This document shows positions 16,614 to 25,725 of a DNA stretch of 64,000 nucleotides, in pieces; position 1 is the first letter of the stretch, and every line of letters begins with the position of its first letter. Source of the stretch: Achromobacter sp. UMC71 (GTDB taxonomy: Bacteria; Pseudomonadota; Gammaproteobacteria; Burkholderiales; Burkholderiaceae_B); the NCBI RefSeq assembly GCF_014170305.1, contig NZ_LZZT01000050.1, positions 62,001 to 126,000 of the forward strand. Direction: 5' to 3'. The notes under the pieces were generated by a model. The model made no database searches. It was given only the letters and a program-made list of their open reading frames with translations, and was not told where the DNA came from. A program made the position numbers and the translations under genes.

Positions 16614-17315
16614 TCAAGAGGGGCGGCGCAGGTCCAGGCGCGCCATCGCCCGCAGCAGGTGCGACGTGGCGGCCGCGCGGGCAAGTACGGGATCTCCTGC
16701 CTTGATTGCGTCATACAGCATCACGTGCTCCTGGTGCACCTGCTCCGGCAGGCCCGCTTGGCGCATCGTGTTCTGGCGCGCCACGCGGACGGTCTCATGC
16801 AGTTGCGTGTTCAGGTATTGCAGTAGTTGCTGGTGGTACTTGTTGCGGGTGGCGGCGGCGATGCGCAAATGAAATTGCGCATCGGCTTCGGTGCTGCGTG
16901 GATCGTGCAAGCTTCGCTCCAGGCGCAGCAGGATGGCGCCCAGTTCAGCGACGTCGCGGGCGTCGCGGCGCAGGGCAGCCAGCTCGGCGACGGCGCTTTC
17001 CAGATCCAGGCGCAATTCATATACCTCTGCCAGCTCGGTCGCATCCAGCGTCTGGCGTGGCGGCAACTGGAAGCCAGCCTGTGACGTGCGGGCCCGGACC
17101 GTGCAGCCCACGCCCTGGCGGCTCTCGATATAGCCCTGGGTGCGCAAGTGCTCGGTCACTTCGCGTATGACCATGGCGCTGACCCCGTACTCGGCCGCCA
17201 GTTGTTTGCCGGTCGGCAGCCGGTCGCCCAGCGCATACACGCTACGTTCGATCTTGGAACGCAGATCCTGGATGACCCGTTCGGTCAGTGTGAGGGGGCG
17301 GGAGGCCAGATGCAT
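16614..17315 (-). CDS. GntR/FadR-family transcriptional regulator
   Basis: 233 aa. N-terminal winged helix (DRLPTGKQLAAEYGVSAMVIREVTEHLRTQGYIESRQGVG) and an FCD effector domain (about 85-220) with the conserved Asp and His residues that often bind a metal. It is the first gene of a likely three-gene operon with the amidohydrolase and MFS transporter, and probably represses it until the substrate or a product is present. Two hyphenated palindromes in the 247-base region upstream are candidate operators. Confidence 0.9.
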   Translation of the reverse strand: MHLASRPLTLTERVIQDLRSKIERSVYALGDRLPTGKQLAAEYGVSAMVIREVTEHLRTQGYIESRQGVGCTVRARTSQAGFQLPPRQTLDATELAEVYELRLDLESAVAELAALRRDARDVAELGAILLRLERSLHDPRSTEADAQFHLRIAAATRNKYHQQLLQYLNTQLHETVRVARQNTMRQAGLPEQVHQEHVMLYDAIKAGDPVLARAAATSHLLRAMARLDLRRPS

Positions 17316-17324
17316 GTGGCAATC

Positions 17325-17348
17325 TTATATTCTCTGAAAACCATATAA
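17325..17348. promoter_or_regulatory. Candidate operator next to the GntR gene
   Basis: TTATAT (17325-17330) and ATATAA (17343-17348) form an inverted repeat only 10 bases from the GntR start codon, where an autoregulatory site would be expected. The AT-only arms make the match weak. Confidence 0.3.
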
Positions 17349-17403
17349 CTCAGTGCAAACCCCTATGAAAAGTGAACACAGGGCCCGAGCGGATGCCGTC
17401 GTT

Positions 17404-17419
17404 ATGTACTGCACTACAT
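17404..17419. promoter_or_regulatory. Second candidate operator in the GntR/TonB-receptor intergenic region
   Basis: ATGTA and TACAT (17404-17408 and 17415-17419) flank CTGCAC, a short hyphenated palindrome of the kind bound by FadR-type GntR proteins. It lies between the divergent GntR operon and the receptor gene. No convincing Fur box was found in this region. Confidence 0.3.
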
Positions 17420-17562
17420 CGGGAAAACTTCTTTAACTCGTGTTGTTTTTTCGCCTTTTGGTCTTATTTCAAGCTCCTTTCAGGAGTCTTTCAGCTTCAG
17501 CGTCCAGAATCGCAACCTGTCAAAAAACAAGAATCGTTGTTATTCATATTCTGGAGAAGCCA

Positions 17563-19833
17563 TTGAAATCCGAAGACTCCTTCGCCGTCACCTCGCTCAG
17601 CGGATCGCTGGCTGCGGTGCTGGCTACGCCGGCGCTGTTCCTGGCCCCGACCGCGCATGCGCAGTCGGGCGGCCAGGGTGTGACGCAGTTGGCGCCCGTG
17701 CAAGTGCAGGGCGACTCGTACACGCCGTATGACGTCAAGGATTCCGCCTCCAAGAAGTTCACCGCGCCGCTGCTGGACACGCCCAAGTCGGTCCAGGTGA
17801 TTCCCCAGGAAGTGATCCAGAACCAGGCGGCGTCCACACTGACGGAAGCGCTGCGCAACTCGCCCGGCATCACGTTCGGCGCCGGCGAAGGCGGCAACCC
17901 GCTGGGTGACCGTCCCATCATCCGCGGCTATGACGCCCAGGCCAGCACCTACGTGGATGGCATGCGCGACATCGGCGCGACCTCGCGCGAAGTCTTCAAC
18001 CTGGAGCAGATCGAGGTCATCAAGGGCTCGGACGGCGCCTATGGCGGCCGTGGTGGCGCCGGCGGCAGCATCAACCTGATCAGCAAGACGGCAAAGGCCG
18101 AGAATTTCACGGCCGCCAGCCTGGGCATCGGCACCGACAACTATTACCGCGGCACCATCGACAGCAACTGGCTGCTGGGCGAAAAGACGGCGTTCCGCCT
18201 GAATGCCATGTATCACGACGCCGATGTCGCCGGCCGGGACATGGTCAACAACAGCCGCTGGGGCGTGGCGCCCACGATCACCTTCGGCGTCAATTCGCCG
18301 ACCCGCGTGACGCTGAGCTACTACCACATGCAGTCGGACGACTTGCCCGATAGCGGCATCCCGTATGCGTATCCGAGCACCAAGGTGCAGCGCAACGGCA
18401 GCTACATGGGCATCAAGGAAACGGGCCCCGCCAGCGTCAACCGCAACAATTTCTACGGCCTGGCCAGCGACTATCGCAAGACCACGTCCGATATGGGCAC
18501 GATCGGCATCGAGCATGACTTCTCGGATCGCCTGACGCTGCGCAACATGACCCGTTACACCTATTCCACCCAGGATTACGTGTGGACCCAACCCGACGAT
18601 AGCCAGGGCAACGTGCTCAACGGCCGCGTCTGGCGCCGTGCCAATACCCGCAGCAGCAGTGTCGACAGCCTGGCCAACCAGACCGAGCTGGTGGGCAAGT
18701 TCGACACCGGTTCGTTCAAGCACAGTTTCAACGTAGGCATTGAACTGTCCAAGGAAGAGGGCAAGAAGGATTCCCTGGCGGTCAATCGCGGCTCGGGCAC
18801 GCCGGGCAAGAACAACGCCTGCAATTTCCTGGGCGCGGCCTCGGGCTACAACTGCACCAGCCTGTACGATCCGAATCCGCACGATCCCTGGGTCAACACC
18901 CTGGACGGCGATCGCGTCGGCCAACCCACCAAGTCGCGCACGATCACCAAGTCGATCTACGCGTTCGACACCGTAGAACTCACGCCCCAATGGCTGATCA
19001 ACGGCGGCCTGCGCCTGGATCGCTACGAGACCAAGTTCACCAATACGCCTGCCAACAACTTCCAGGTCATCAAGCGTGACGACACGCTGGTGAACTACCA
19101 ACTGGGCCTGGTGTTCAAGCCGACGGATAACGGCAGCATCTACGTGTCCTACGCCACCTCGTCCACGCCGTCCAATGCAACGCTGGGTGAGGGCAGCGAA
19201 AGCCTCGCGCTGACGCCGGGACGCGGCAACGTGGGCCTGAACGCCGCCGACCTGGCGCCGGAAAAGAACAAGACCTATGAAGTCGGCACCAAGTGGGACG
19301 TGCTGGATCGCCGCATGACCCTGACGGCCGCCTTGTTCCGCACCGAGACGACCAACGCGCGGGTCACGCTGCCTACCGGCGACTACGCCATGGCCGGCAA
19401 GAAGGAAGTCAACGGCCTGGAGCTGGGCTTTTCGGGCGCCATCACGCCCGCCTGGCAAGTGTTCGGCGGCTACACCTACATGAAGAGCAAGCTGAAGGAC
19501 GGCGCGGGCACGGATGAAGGCAACAACTTCCCCAATACGCCGGAAAACAGCTTCAGCCTCTGGTCCACCTATGCGGTGACGCAGGACCTGATGCTGGGCG
19601 GCGGCGCCTATTACGTCGGCAAGCAGTTCGGCAACACCGCCAACACCACGTACATTCCGTCGTACTGGCGTTTCGATGCCATGGCCGGCTACCGCTTCAA
19701 CAAGAACTGGAACGTGCAGCTGAACGTGTTCAACCTGTTCGACAAAACCTACTACGACAAGGCGTATCCGGCCCACTACGCCAACATCGCGCCAGGACGC
19801 TCGGCGATCCTGAGCGTGAACATGCGCTATTGA
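17563..19833 (+). CDS. TonB-dependent siderophore receptor (Fiu/catecholate type)
   Basis: 756 aa from a TTG start at 17563, chosen because GGAG lies six bases upstream and a clean signal peptide follows (MKSEDSFAVTSLSGSLAAVL...AHA); an upstream ATG at 17440 would spoil it. TonB-box-like segment near LAPVQVQGD, plug domain (SVQVIPQEVIQNQ, RGYDAQASTYVDGMRD, VIKGSDGAYGGRGGAGGSINLISK) and a 22-strand barrel ending LSVNMRY with the expected terminal aromatic residue. The plug motif YVDGMRD is typical of ferric-catecholate receptors. Likely iron-regulated, though no clear Fur box was found. A strong terminator follows. Confidence 0.92.
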   Translation: MKSEDSFAVTSLSGSLAAVLATPALFLAPTAHAQSGGQGVTQLAPVQVQGDSYTPYDVKDSASKKFTAPLLDTPKSVQVIPQEVIQNQAASTLTEALRNSPGITFGAGEGGNPLGDRPIIRGYDAQASTYVDGMRDIGATSREVFNLEQIEVIKGSDGAYGGRGGAGGSINLISKTAKAENFTAASLGIGTDNYYRGTIDSNWLLGEKTAFRLNAMYHDADVAGRDMVNNSRWGVAPTITFGVNSPTRVTLSYYHMQSDDLPDSGIPYAYPSTKVQRNGSYMGIKETGPASVNRNNFYGLASDYRKTTSDMGTIGIEHDFSDRLTLRNMTRYTYSTQDYVWTQPDDSQGNVLNGRVWRRANTRSSSVDSLANQTELVGKFDTGSFKHSFNVGIELSKEEGKKDSLAVNRGSGTPGKNNACNFLGAASGYNCTSLYDPNPHDPWVNTLDGDRVGQPTKSRTITKSIYAFDTVELTPQWLINGGLRLDRYETKFTNTPANNFQVIKRDDTLVNYQLGLVFKPTDNGSIYVSYATSSTPSNATLGEGSESLALTPGRGNVGLNAADLAPEKNKTYEVGTKWDVLDRRMTLTAALFRTETTNARVTLPTGDYAMAGKKEVNGLELGFSGAITPAWQVFGGYTYMKSKLKDGAGTDEGNNFPNTPENSFSLWSTYAVTQDLMLGGGAYYVGKQFGNTANTTYIPSYWRFDAMAGYRFNKNWNVQLNVFNLFDKTYYDKAYPAHYANIAPGRSAILSVNMRY

Positions 19834-19905
19834 ACGATCGCGGGTCCCGTGCCGCATCTGCGCGGCCCGGGGCGATACCGCCGCCTCACGGGGCGGCAGG
19901 GCAAG

Positions 19906-19938
19906 AAAAAGCCACCTTGGAAAAGGTGGCTTTTTTTT
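19906..19938. terminator. Bidirectional Rho-independent terminator
   Basis: AAAAAGCCACCTT pairs with AAGGTGGCTTTTT, GC-rich centre, U-run on both strands. It separates the receptor gene (plus) from serB (minus). Confidence 0.93.
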
Positions 19939-19959
19939 ACGTCTTGCGGCAGGCGGGTA

Positions 19960-20817
19960 TCAGCTTTCGAACCAGTTCAGCACGCCGTCCAGGCCCGACA
20001 CGTTCAGGGCGTAGCGCGTCTGCTGCCGCACCAGGGGCTTGGCGTGGTAGGCCACGGGGATGCCCGCGGCGCCGAGCATCTTCAGGTCGTTGGCGCCGTC
20101 GCCCATCGCGATGATCTGCTCTTTGGTGGCACCGTGCGTGCGCGCGAATTCACGCAGGTAGACGGCCTTGGCGTCCGCATCCAGGATGTCGCCCAGCACG
20201 CGGCCGGTCAGCACGCCGTTGTCGATTTCCAGCGTGTTGGCGTGCGCGCTGTCCAGCTTCAGGCGTTCGCGCAGGCGATCGGTGAAGAAGGTGAAGCCGC
20301 CCGACACCAGCAGCACCTTGATGCCCGCCGCCTGGGCGGTGGTGATCAGGCGTTCGGCGCCAGGATTGAGGCGCAGCTTCTCGGTGTAGACCTGTTCCAG
20401 CGCGTCGGCAGGCACGTCCTTGAGCAGGGCGACCCGGCGCCGCAGGCTTTCGGAGAAGTCCTTGATCTCGCCGCGCATCGCCGCCTCGGTGATCTCGGAG
20501 ACCTTGTCCTTGACGCCGGCCACACCCGCGATCTCGTCGATGCATTCGATGTTGATCAGCGTGGAATCCATGTCCATGGCCAGCACTTTGCAGTGTGCCA
20601 GCTTCAGGCCCGCGGGCAGGAAGGCGATGTCGATGCCGTGGCGTTCGGCCCAGGCGGTCACTTCGGCGCGGGTGGCGCTGTCGTGCTGCACGTCGAGCAG
20701 GCGGGCGGCCGTGGCGCTGATACGGGCCACGCCCTGGGCTTGGGCCAAGGCGGCGATCTGCTCCGCGTGTTCGACGGTCAGGCCGGGAGATTGAACGACA
20801 AGGTGGTGGATAGTCAT
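19960..20817 (-). CDS. serB: Phosphoserine phosphatase
   Basis: 285 aa. Last step of serine synthesis: phosphoserine to serine plus phosphate, in the cytoplasm. The HAD motif I is MDMDSTLINIE (D82, D84), motif II is LLVSGGFTFF (Ser), and motif III is MGDGANDLKML. The N-terminal 75 residues form an ACT-like regulatory domain as in the longer SerB proteins. It follows mfd by 23 bases on the same strand and is probably co-transcribed with it. Confidence 0.96.
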   Translation of the reverse strand: MTIHHLVVQSPGLTVEHAEQIAALAQAQGVARISATAARLLDVQHDSATRAEVTAWAERHGIDIAFLPAGLKLAHCKVLAMDMDSTLINIECIDEIAGVAGVKDKVSEITEAAMRGEIKDFSESLRRRVALLKDVPADALEQVYTEKLRLNPGAERLITTAQAAGIKVLLVSGGFTFFTDRLRERLKLDSAHANTLEIDNGVLTGRVLGDILDADAKAVYLREFARTHGATKEQIIAMGDGANDLKMLGAAGIPVAYHAKPLVRQQTRYALNVSGLDGVLNWFES

Positions 20818-20840
20818 AAAGATGCGAAGGTCGGGGCGGG

Positions 20841-23800
20841 TTACTTCAAGGCGCGCAGCACGGCGCGCACGGCATCGGCACGGGCCGGGATCTGCGCGGC
20901 CTTGATCTCAACCCGCAATTTATCCTGTCCAGCGAGTTTGATGTGGCGTTGCCGTTGCACCAGCTCGATGATCTTGGCGGGATCGACGCTGGTCTTGGCG
21001 CCGAATTGCAGCAGCGCCTGGGTTTCGCTGGCGTCGATCTTGATGATGCCCAGCGGTTGCGCGGCCAGGCGCAGGCGATGCGTGGTCAGCAAGGTCTGCG
21101 CGGCGTCGGGCAGCTTGCCGAAGCGGTCGATCAGCTCTTCCTGGATGTGGATCAGGTCGTCTTCGTCGGCGGCATGGGCCAGGCGCTTGTACACGCCCAG
21201 GCGCGCGTGCACGTCCGCGCAGTAGTCGGAGGGCAGCAGCGCGGGCGCATGCAGGTTGACTTCGCAGGCCAGGTTGAACGGTGCGTCCAGGTCGGGCTCT
21301 TCGCCGGCGCGCAGGGCGCGCACGGCCTCGTTGAGCATCTCGTTGTACATCGAGAAGCCGATTTCCTGGATGTTGCCGGACTGCGAATCGCCCAGCACTT
21401 CGCCGGTGCCGCGGATCTCCAGGTCATGCATGGCCAGGTAAAAGCCCGAGCCCAGTTCTTCCATGGCCTGGATGGCCTCGAGCCGCTTCTTGGCGTTGCT
21501 GGTGATGGCGTCCTCGCCGGGCGTCAGCAGGTAGGCATAGGCCTGGTGGTGCGAGCGGCCGACCCTGCCTCGCAACTGGTGTAGTTGCGCCAGGCCGAAG
21601 CGGTCGGCGCGGTGGATCACGATGGTGTTGGCGCTGGGAACGTCGATGCCGGTTTCGATGATGGTGGTGCATAGCAGCACGTTGTAGCGCTGCTGGTAGA
21701 AGCCCTTCATCACCTGTTCGAGCTCGCGCTCGGGCATCTGGCCGTGGGCCACCGCGATGCGGGCCTCGGGCACCAGTTCTTCCAGGCGGGCACGGCGGTT
21801 GTGGATGGTTTCGACCTCGTTGTGCAGGAAGTAGCACTGGCCGCCGCGCTTGAGTTCGCGCAGCAGCGCCTCGCGCAGCGTGCTGCCGTCTTCGCGCCGT
21901 ACGAAGGTCTTGATGGCCAGGCGCTTTTGCGGCGCGGTGGCGATGACCGAGAAATCGCGGATGCCTTCCAGCGACATGCCCAGCGTGCGCGGGATCGGCG
22001 TGGCGGTCAGGGTCAGCACATCGACCTCGGCGCGCAGCGCCTTCAGCGCCTCTTTCTGGCGCACGCCGAAGCGGTGTTCTTCGTCGATGATGACCAGCCC
22101 CAGGCGCTTGAACTTGACGTCCTTGGACAGGATCTTGTGGGTGCCGATGACGATGTCGACCCGGCCGTCGTTGATGCCTTCGATGGCGGCCGCCACTTCC
22201 TTGGGCGAACGGAAGCGCGACAGCTCCACGACCCGCACGGGCCAATCGGCGAAGCGGTCGGAGAAGGTCTGGGCATGCTGTTCGGCCAGCAGCGTGGTGG
22301 GGCAGAGCAGGGCGACCTGCTTGCCGTTGGCCACGGCCAGGAAGGCCGCGCGCAGGGCGACTTCGGTCTTGCCGAAACCGACGTCGCCACAGACCAGGCG
22401 GTCCATCGGCCGGCCCGAGGTCATGTCGGCCAGCACGGCCTCGATGGCGGCGGCCTGGTCGGCGGTTTCCTCGAAGCCGAAGCCTTCGGCGAAGGCCTGG
22501 TAGTCGTTGAGCGGCAGGTTGAACGCGAAGCCTTCGCGCGCGGCGCGCTGGGCGTACAGCGCCAGCAGTTCGGCGGCGGTATCGCGCACCTGCTTGGCCG
22601 CCTTGCGGCGCGCCTTGTCCCATTGGCCCGAGCCCAGCTGGTGCAGCGGCGCGGCTTCCGGATCGGCGCCGCTGTAGCGCGCGATCACGTGCAGTTGCGA
22701 CACCGGCACATAGAGCGTGCTGCCGTTGGCGTATTCGAGATGCAGGAACTCCATCTCGCCTTCGCCCATGTCCATGTTGACCAGGCCGTGGTAGCGCCCG
22801 ATGCCGTGCTGCGCATGGACCACGGGGTCGCCGGCGCGCAGCTCGGACAGGTCGCGCACCATCGCTTCGACGTTGCTGGCGCGTTCCTGGTCGCGCTTGC
22901 CGCGCCGGCCGGTGTTGGCCAGGCCCGGATACAGGTCGTTTTCGGTCAGGAAGGCCAGGTTGGCCTGGGGCAGCTCGAAGCCGGTGCCCAGGGGCGCCGC
23001 GACGATGCCGAAATGCGCGTCCGAAGCCAGGAAGGCTTCCACCGTGTCCGGCTGGGCGTCCGGGGTGACGCCGAACTCGTTCAGCATCTGCACCAGCGTC
23101 TCGCGGCGGCCGGCGGAGTCCGCGCACAGCAGCACGCGGCCTTGATGCTTGCCCACCAGCGTGCGCAGCTTGGCGATTGGGTCTTCTGACCGGCGTGCCA
23201 CGCTGACATCGGGCGCGGCGCGGAAATCGGGGTGAGGCTGGCCGGCGGCCAGCGACAGGCGCCGGAAGCCCTTCAGGTGGCCGTACAGGGCCTGTTCGTC
23301 CAGGAACAGGGCGGATGGCGGCAGCACCGGGCGTTCGCGGTCGCTCTTGAGGAAGGTGTAGCGGCTGCCCGTGTCCTGGCTGAAGCGCAGCATCGCATCG
23401 TCGATGTCGCCGACGGTGACGGTGATGGTGCCCTCGGTCAGGTAGTCGAACAGCGTGGCGGTTTCTTCAAAGAACAGCGGCAGGTAGTACTCGACCCCGG
23501 CGAACGGGATGCCGTTGCCGATGTCCTTGTAGGGCAGGGCGCGCGAGGGGTCGCCTTCGAAGACTTCGCGAAAGCGCGCGCGAAACCGGTTGCGCGATTC
23601 CTCGTCCATGGGGAACTCGCGGCCGGGCAGCAGTTGGACCTCGCGCACCGGATACAGGCTGCGCTGGGTGTCCACGTCGAAGCTGCGGATGGTTTCGATC
23701 TCGTCGTCGAACAGGTCCAGCCGGTAGGGCAGCGCCGAGCCCATCGGGAACAGGTCGATCAGCCCCCCGCGCAGGCAGAATTCGCCGGGGGCGGTGACCT

Positions 23801-24323
23801 GGGTGACGTGGTTGTAGTTGGCCAGCGTCAGTTGCGCGCGCAGCGCCGATTCGTTGAGCTTGTCCTTCTGCTTGAAGGAAAACGTGTAGGCCGCCAGGAA
23901 CGAGGGCGGCGCCAGCCGGTACAGCGCCGTGGTCACCGGCACCGTCAGCACGTCCACCGACTTCGTCATCAGCGAATGCAGGGTGTGCAGGCGCTCGGAG
24001 ATCAGGTCCTGGTGGGGCGAAAAGGCGTCATAGGGCAGCGTTTCCCAGTCGGGCAGCTGGCGCACCCGCAGTCCGGGGGCGAACAGCGCAATCTCTTCGG
24101 CCAGGCGCTGCGCCTCGAGCGGCTCGGCGGTCAGCACCACCAGGGGCGCGGCCGCCTGCCGGGCCAGGTCGGCCAGCAACCAGGCGTCGCCAGAGCCCGG
24201 CGGGCGGGGCTGGGCGTAGCGCGTGCCGGCTTTCAGCGCGGCAAGAGTGGGGGCGGTCGCGGGGACGGGCGGCGCTGCCGTGGCGGAGGGAGTGGGGGTG
24301 GGCATCAGGCTGGGAGCAGGCAT
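20841..24323 (-). CDS. mfd: Transcription-repair coupling factor
   Basis: 1160 aa from an ATG at 24323 (another at 24305; a longer frame would overlap ispD). Mfd releases RNA polymerase stalled at DNA damage and recruits UvrA. Order: UvrB-like N-terminal domains, RNA-polymerase-interacting domain (DPVVHAQHGIGRYHGL, LEYANGSTLYVPVSQL), RecG-like helicase with Walker A GDVGFGKTEV and box DEEHRFG, motif VI LRGRVGRSHHQAYAYLL, and C-terminal TRCF domain. An Ala/Pro/Thr-rich stretch of about 25 residues at the N-terminus looks disordered. Confidence 0.96.
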   Translation of the reverse strand: MPAPSLMPTPTPSATAAPPVPATAPTLAALKAGTRYAQPRPPGSGDAWLLADLARQAAAPLVVLTAEPLEAQRLAEEIALFAPGLRVRQLPDWETLPYDAFSPHQDLISERLHTLHSLMTKSVDVLTVPVTTALYRLAPPSFLAAYTFSFKQKDKLNESALRAQLTLANYNHVTQVTAPGEFCLRGGLIDLFPMGSALPYRLDLFDDEIETIRSFDVDTQRSLYPVREVQLLPGREFPMDEESRNRFRARFREVFEGDPSRALPYKDIGNGIPFAGVEYYLPLFFEETATLFDYLTEGTITVTVGDIDDAMLRFSQDTGSRYTFLKSDRERPVLPPSALFLDEQALYGHLKGFRRLSLAAGQPHPDFRAAPDVSVARRSEDPIAKLRTLVGKHQGRVLLCADSAGRRETLVQMLNEFGVTPDAQPDTVEAFLASDAHFGIVAAPLGTGFELPQANLAFLTENDLYPGLANTGRRGKRDQERASNVEAMVRDLSELRAGDPVVHAQHGIGRYHGLVNMDMGEGEMEFLHLEYANGSTLYVPVSQLHVIARYSGADPEAAPLHQLGSGQWDKARRKAAKQVRDTAAELLALYAQRAAREGFAFNLPLNDYQAFAEGFGFEETADQAAAIEAVLADMTSGRPMDRLVCGDVGFGKTEVALRAAFLAVANGKQVALLCPTTLLAEQHAQTFSDRFADWPVRVVELSRFRSPKEVAAAIEGINDGRVDIVIGTHKILSKDVKFKRLGLVIIDEEHRFGVRQKEALKALRAEVDVLTLTATPIPRTLGMSLEGIRDFSVIATAPQKRLAIKTFVRREDGSTLREALLRELKRGGQCYFLHNEVETIHNRRARLEELVPEARIAVAHGQMPERELEQVMKGFYQQRYNVLLCTTIIETGIDVPSANTIVIHRADRFGLAQLHQLRGRVGRSHHQAYAYLLTPGEDAITSNAKKRLEAIQAMEELGSGFYLAMHDLEIRGTGEVLGDSQSGNIQEIGFSMYNEMLNEAVRALRAGEEPDLDAPFNLACEVNLHAPALLPSDYCADVHARLGVYKRLAHAADEDDLIHIQEELIDRFGKLPDAAQTLLTTHRLRLAAQPLGIIKIDASETQALLQFGAKTSVDPAKIIELVQRQRHIKLAGQDKLRVEIKAAQIPARADAVRAVLRALK

Positions 24324-24333
24324 CAAGCGGAAG

Positions 24334-24339
24334 ATTATA
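24334..24339 (-). promoter_or_regulatory. -10 element for mfd in the 29-base mfd/ispD gap
   Basis: Perfect TATAAT on the minus strand, just upstream of mfd, in a divergent gap of only 29 bases. The -35 would have to lie inside the start of ispD; no good hexamer is seen there at 17 bases. If used, the leader of mfd would be nearly absent or about 20 bases, depending on the start codon. Confidence 0.4.
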
Positions 24340-24352
24340 AAATCACCGAACC

Positions 24353-25036
24353 ATGTCTGACTCAATCATTGCGATCGTTCCCGCCGCCGGCGTCGGCGCC
24401 CGCGCCAGCCGGCCCGGGGCCGAGACCGTGCCCAAACAGTATCGTCCGCTAGCCGGACAGCCCATGCTGCGCCACGCCGTCTGCGCCTTGCTGGCCGACG
24501 AACGCGTGTCCCAAGTCCGCGTGGCGGTGACGCCCGGCGACGGCTGGGTGGACGCGGCCCTGGCGGGCCTGCCGCGCACCGTCTGGCGCGCCTGCGGCGG
24601 CGCCACCCGGGCCGACACCGTGGCCGGGGCCCTGGCCGATAGCGGCGTGGCCGACGATACCTGGGTGCTGGTGCACGACGCGGCCCGTCCCGGGCTGCCG
24701 GCCGCCGCCCTGGGGCGTCTGATCGACGCGTGCCTGCGCGACCCTGTGGGCGGCCTGCTGGCGTTGCCTGTCGCCGATACCGTCAAAGGCGGTCACGACC
24801 GGGTCGAGCGCACGCTGGACCGCAATGGCCTGTGGCTGGCGCAGACGCCGCAGATGTTCCGGGCGGGCGCGCTGCGTGATGCCCTGACGGCTGCCGCCAT
24901 GAACGATGTGACGGTGACCGACGAGGCCTCGGCCATCGAGGCGGCGGGCTACGCGCCGCTGCTGGTGCCGGGCGCCATGCGCAATTTCAAAGTGACCTGG
25001 CCGGACGATTTCGAACTGATGGAAAAATGGCTATGA
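24353..25036 (+). CDS. ispD: 2-C-methyl-D-erythritol 4-phosphate cytidylyltransferase
   Basis: 227 aa. Third step of the MEP isoprenoid pathway: adds CMP from CTP to MEP. Nucleotide-binding N-terminus [19 protein letters not shown] followed by PKQY; the later motifs [12 protein letters not shown] and the AQTPQMFR segment are family signatures. Compared with E. coli IspD the glycine-rich loop is somewhat longer. It overlaps ispF by four bases (ATGA), so the pair is translationally coupled. It is divergent from mfd across a very short gap. Confidence 0.96.
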   Translation: MSDSIIAIVPAAGVGARASRPGAETVPKQYRPLAGQPMLRHAVCALLADERVSQVRVAVTPGDGWVDAALAGLPRTVWRACGGATRADTVAGALADSGVADDTWVLVHDAARPGLPAAALGRLIDACLRDPVGGLLALPVADTVKGGHDRVERTLDRNGLWLAQTPQMFRAGALRDALTAAAMNDVTVTDEASAIEAAGYAPLLVPGAMRNFKVTWPDDFELMEKWL

Positions 25037-25518
25037 GTATTCCCTTCCGCGTCGGACAAGGTTTTGACGTACACGCGCTGGTCGAGGGCCGGCCGCTGAT
25101 CATCGGCGGCGTGACCATCCCCCACACGCACGGCCTGTTGGGCCATTCCGATGCGGATGTGCTGCTGCACGCCATTACCGACGCGCTGCTGGGCGCGGCG
25201 GGCCTGGGCGACATCGGCCGGCATTTCCCGGACACGGATCCTGCCTTCAAGGGCGCGGACAGCCGGGCGCTGCTGCGCGAGGCCATGGCCCGCGTGCGCG
25301 CCGCCGGCTGGGTGCCGGTCAACATCGACGCCACCGTGCATGCGCAGGCGCCTAAGATCGGCCCGCATGCGCCGGCCATGGTGCGCAACATCGCGGCCGA
25401 TACGGGCCTTGCCGAGACCGAGGTCAACATCAAGGCCAAGACCAACGAGGGCTTGGGCTACCTGGGCCGCAAGGAAGGCATCTCGGCCACCGTCGTGGCC
25501 CTGCTGGCGCGCGCATGA
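25033..25518 (+). CDS. ispF: 2-C-methyl-D-erythritol 2,4-cyclodiphosphate synthase
   Basis: 161 aa, the usual length. Cyclises CDP-ME 2-phosphate to MEcPP. Zinc ligands and active-site segments are visible: GFDVHAL (Asp, His), [13 protein letters not shown] (His), and [11 protein letters not shown]. Start at 25033 gives the classic ATGA overlap with ispD; an ATG six bases earlier would also work. Confidence 0.96.
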   Translation: MSIPFRVGQGFDVHALVEGRPLIIGGVTIPHTHGLLGHSDADVLLHAITDALLGAAGLGDIGRHFPDTDPAFKGADSRALLREAMARVRAAGWVPVNIDATVHAQAPKIGPHAPAMVRNIAADTGLAETEVNIKAKTNEGLGYLGRKEGISATVVALLARA

Positions 25519-25638
25519 CCGTTGTTTTTTATATGCGCTGATACATGTCTATAACTAATTAACAATCGGCAAAACAGGGCGCAAGTGGCGTCCTTATTGC
25601 GGCTTGGCGCAGATGCCGCGCGCTTTGGGCGAAACGGC

Positions 25639-25659
25639 CGAAAACACGGCTTGTTTTCG
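25639..25659. promoter_or_regulatory. Inverted repeat upstream of the DUF4344 gene promoter
   Basis: CGAAAAC (25639-25645) and GTTTTCG (25653-25659), perfect 7-bp arms with a 7-base spacer, located 15 bases upstream of the predicted -35. Possible operator. Confidence 0.35.
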
Positions 25660-25673
25660 TCTTGCGAGGCGGT

Positions 25674-25701
25674 TTGAACTGGAATATTCTCCCGCTATTC
25701 T
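25674..25701 (+). promoter_or_regulatory. Predicted sigma-70 promoter of the DUF4344 gene
   Basis: TTGAAC (25674-25679), 16-base spacer, TATTCT (25696-25701). The predicted transcript starts near 25708 and the RBS AGGGA sits at 25714-25718 before the ATG at 25726. Confidence 0.5.
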
Positions 25702-25725
25702 CGCGTGAATATTAGGGACACTAGG

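Noticed and set aside
17515..17560. Possible Fur box before the TonB-receptor gene
   Set aside because: The AT-rich stretch near 17532-17552 matches the 19-base Fur consensus at few positions; not enough to call.
17497..19857. Open frame of 786 codons opposite the TonB receptor gene
   Set aside because: No signal peptide or family motifs, rich in Val, Gly, Arg and His, as expected for an antisense shadow; the plus-strand receptor has a full set of motifs.
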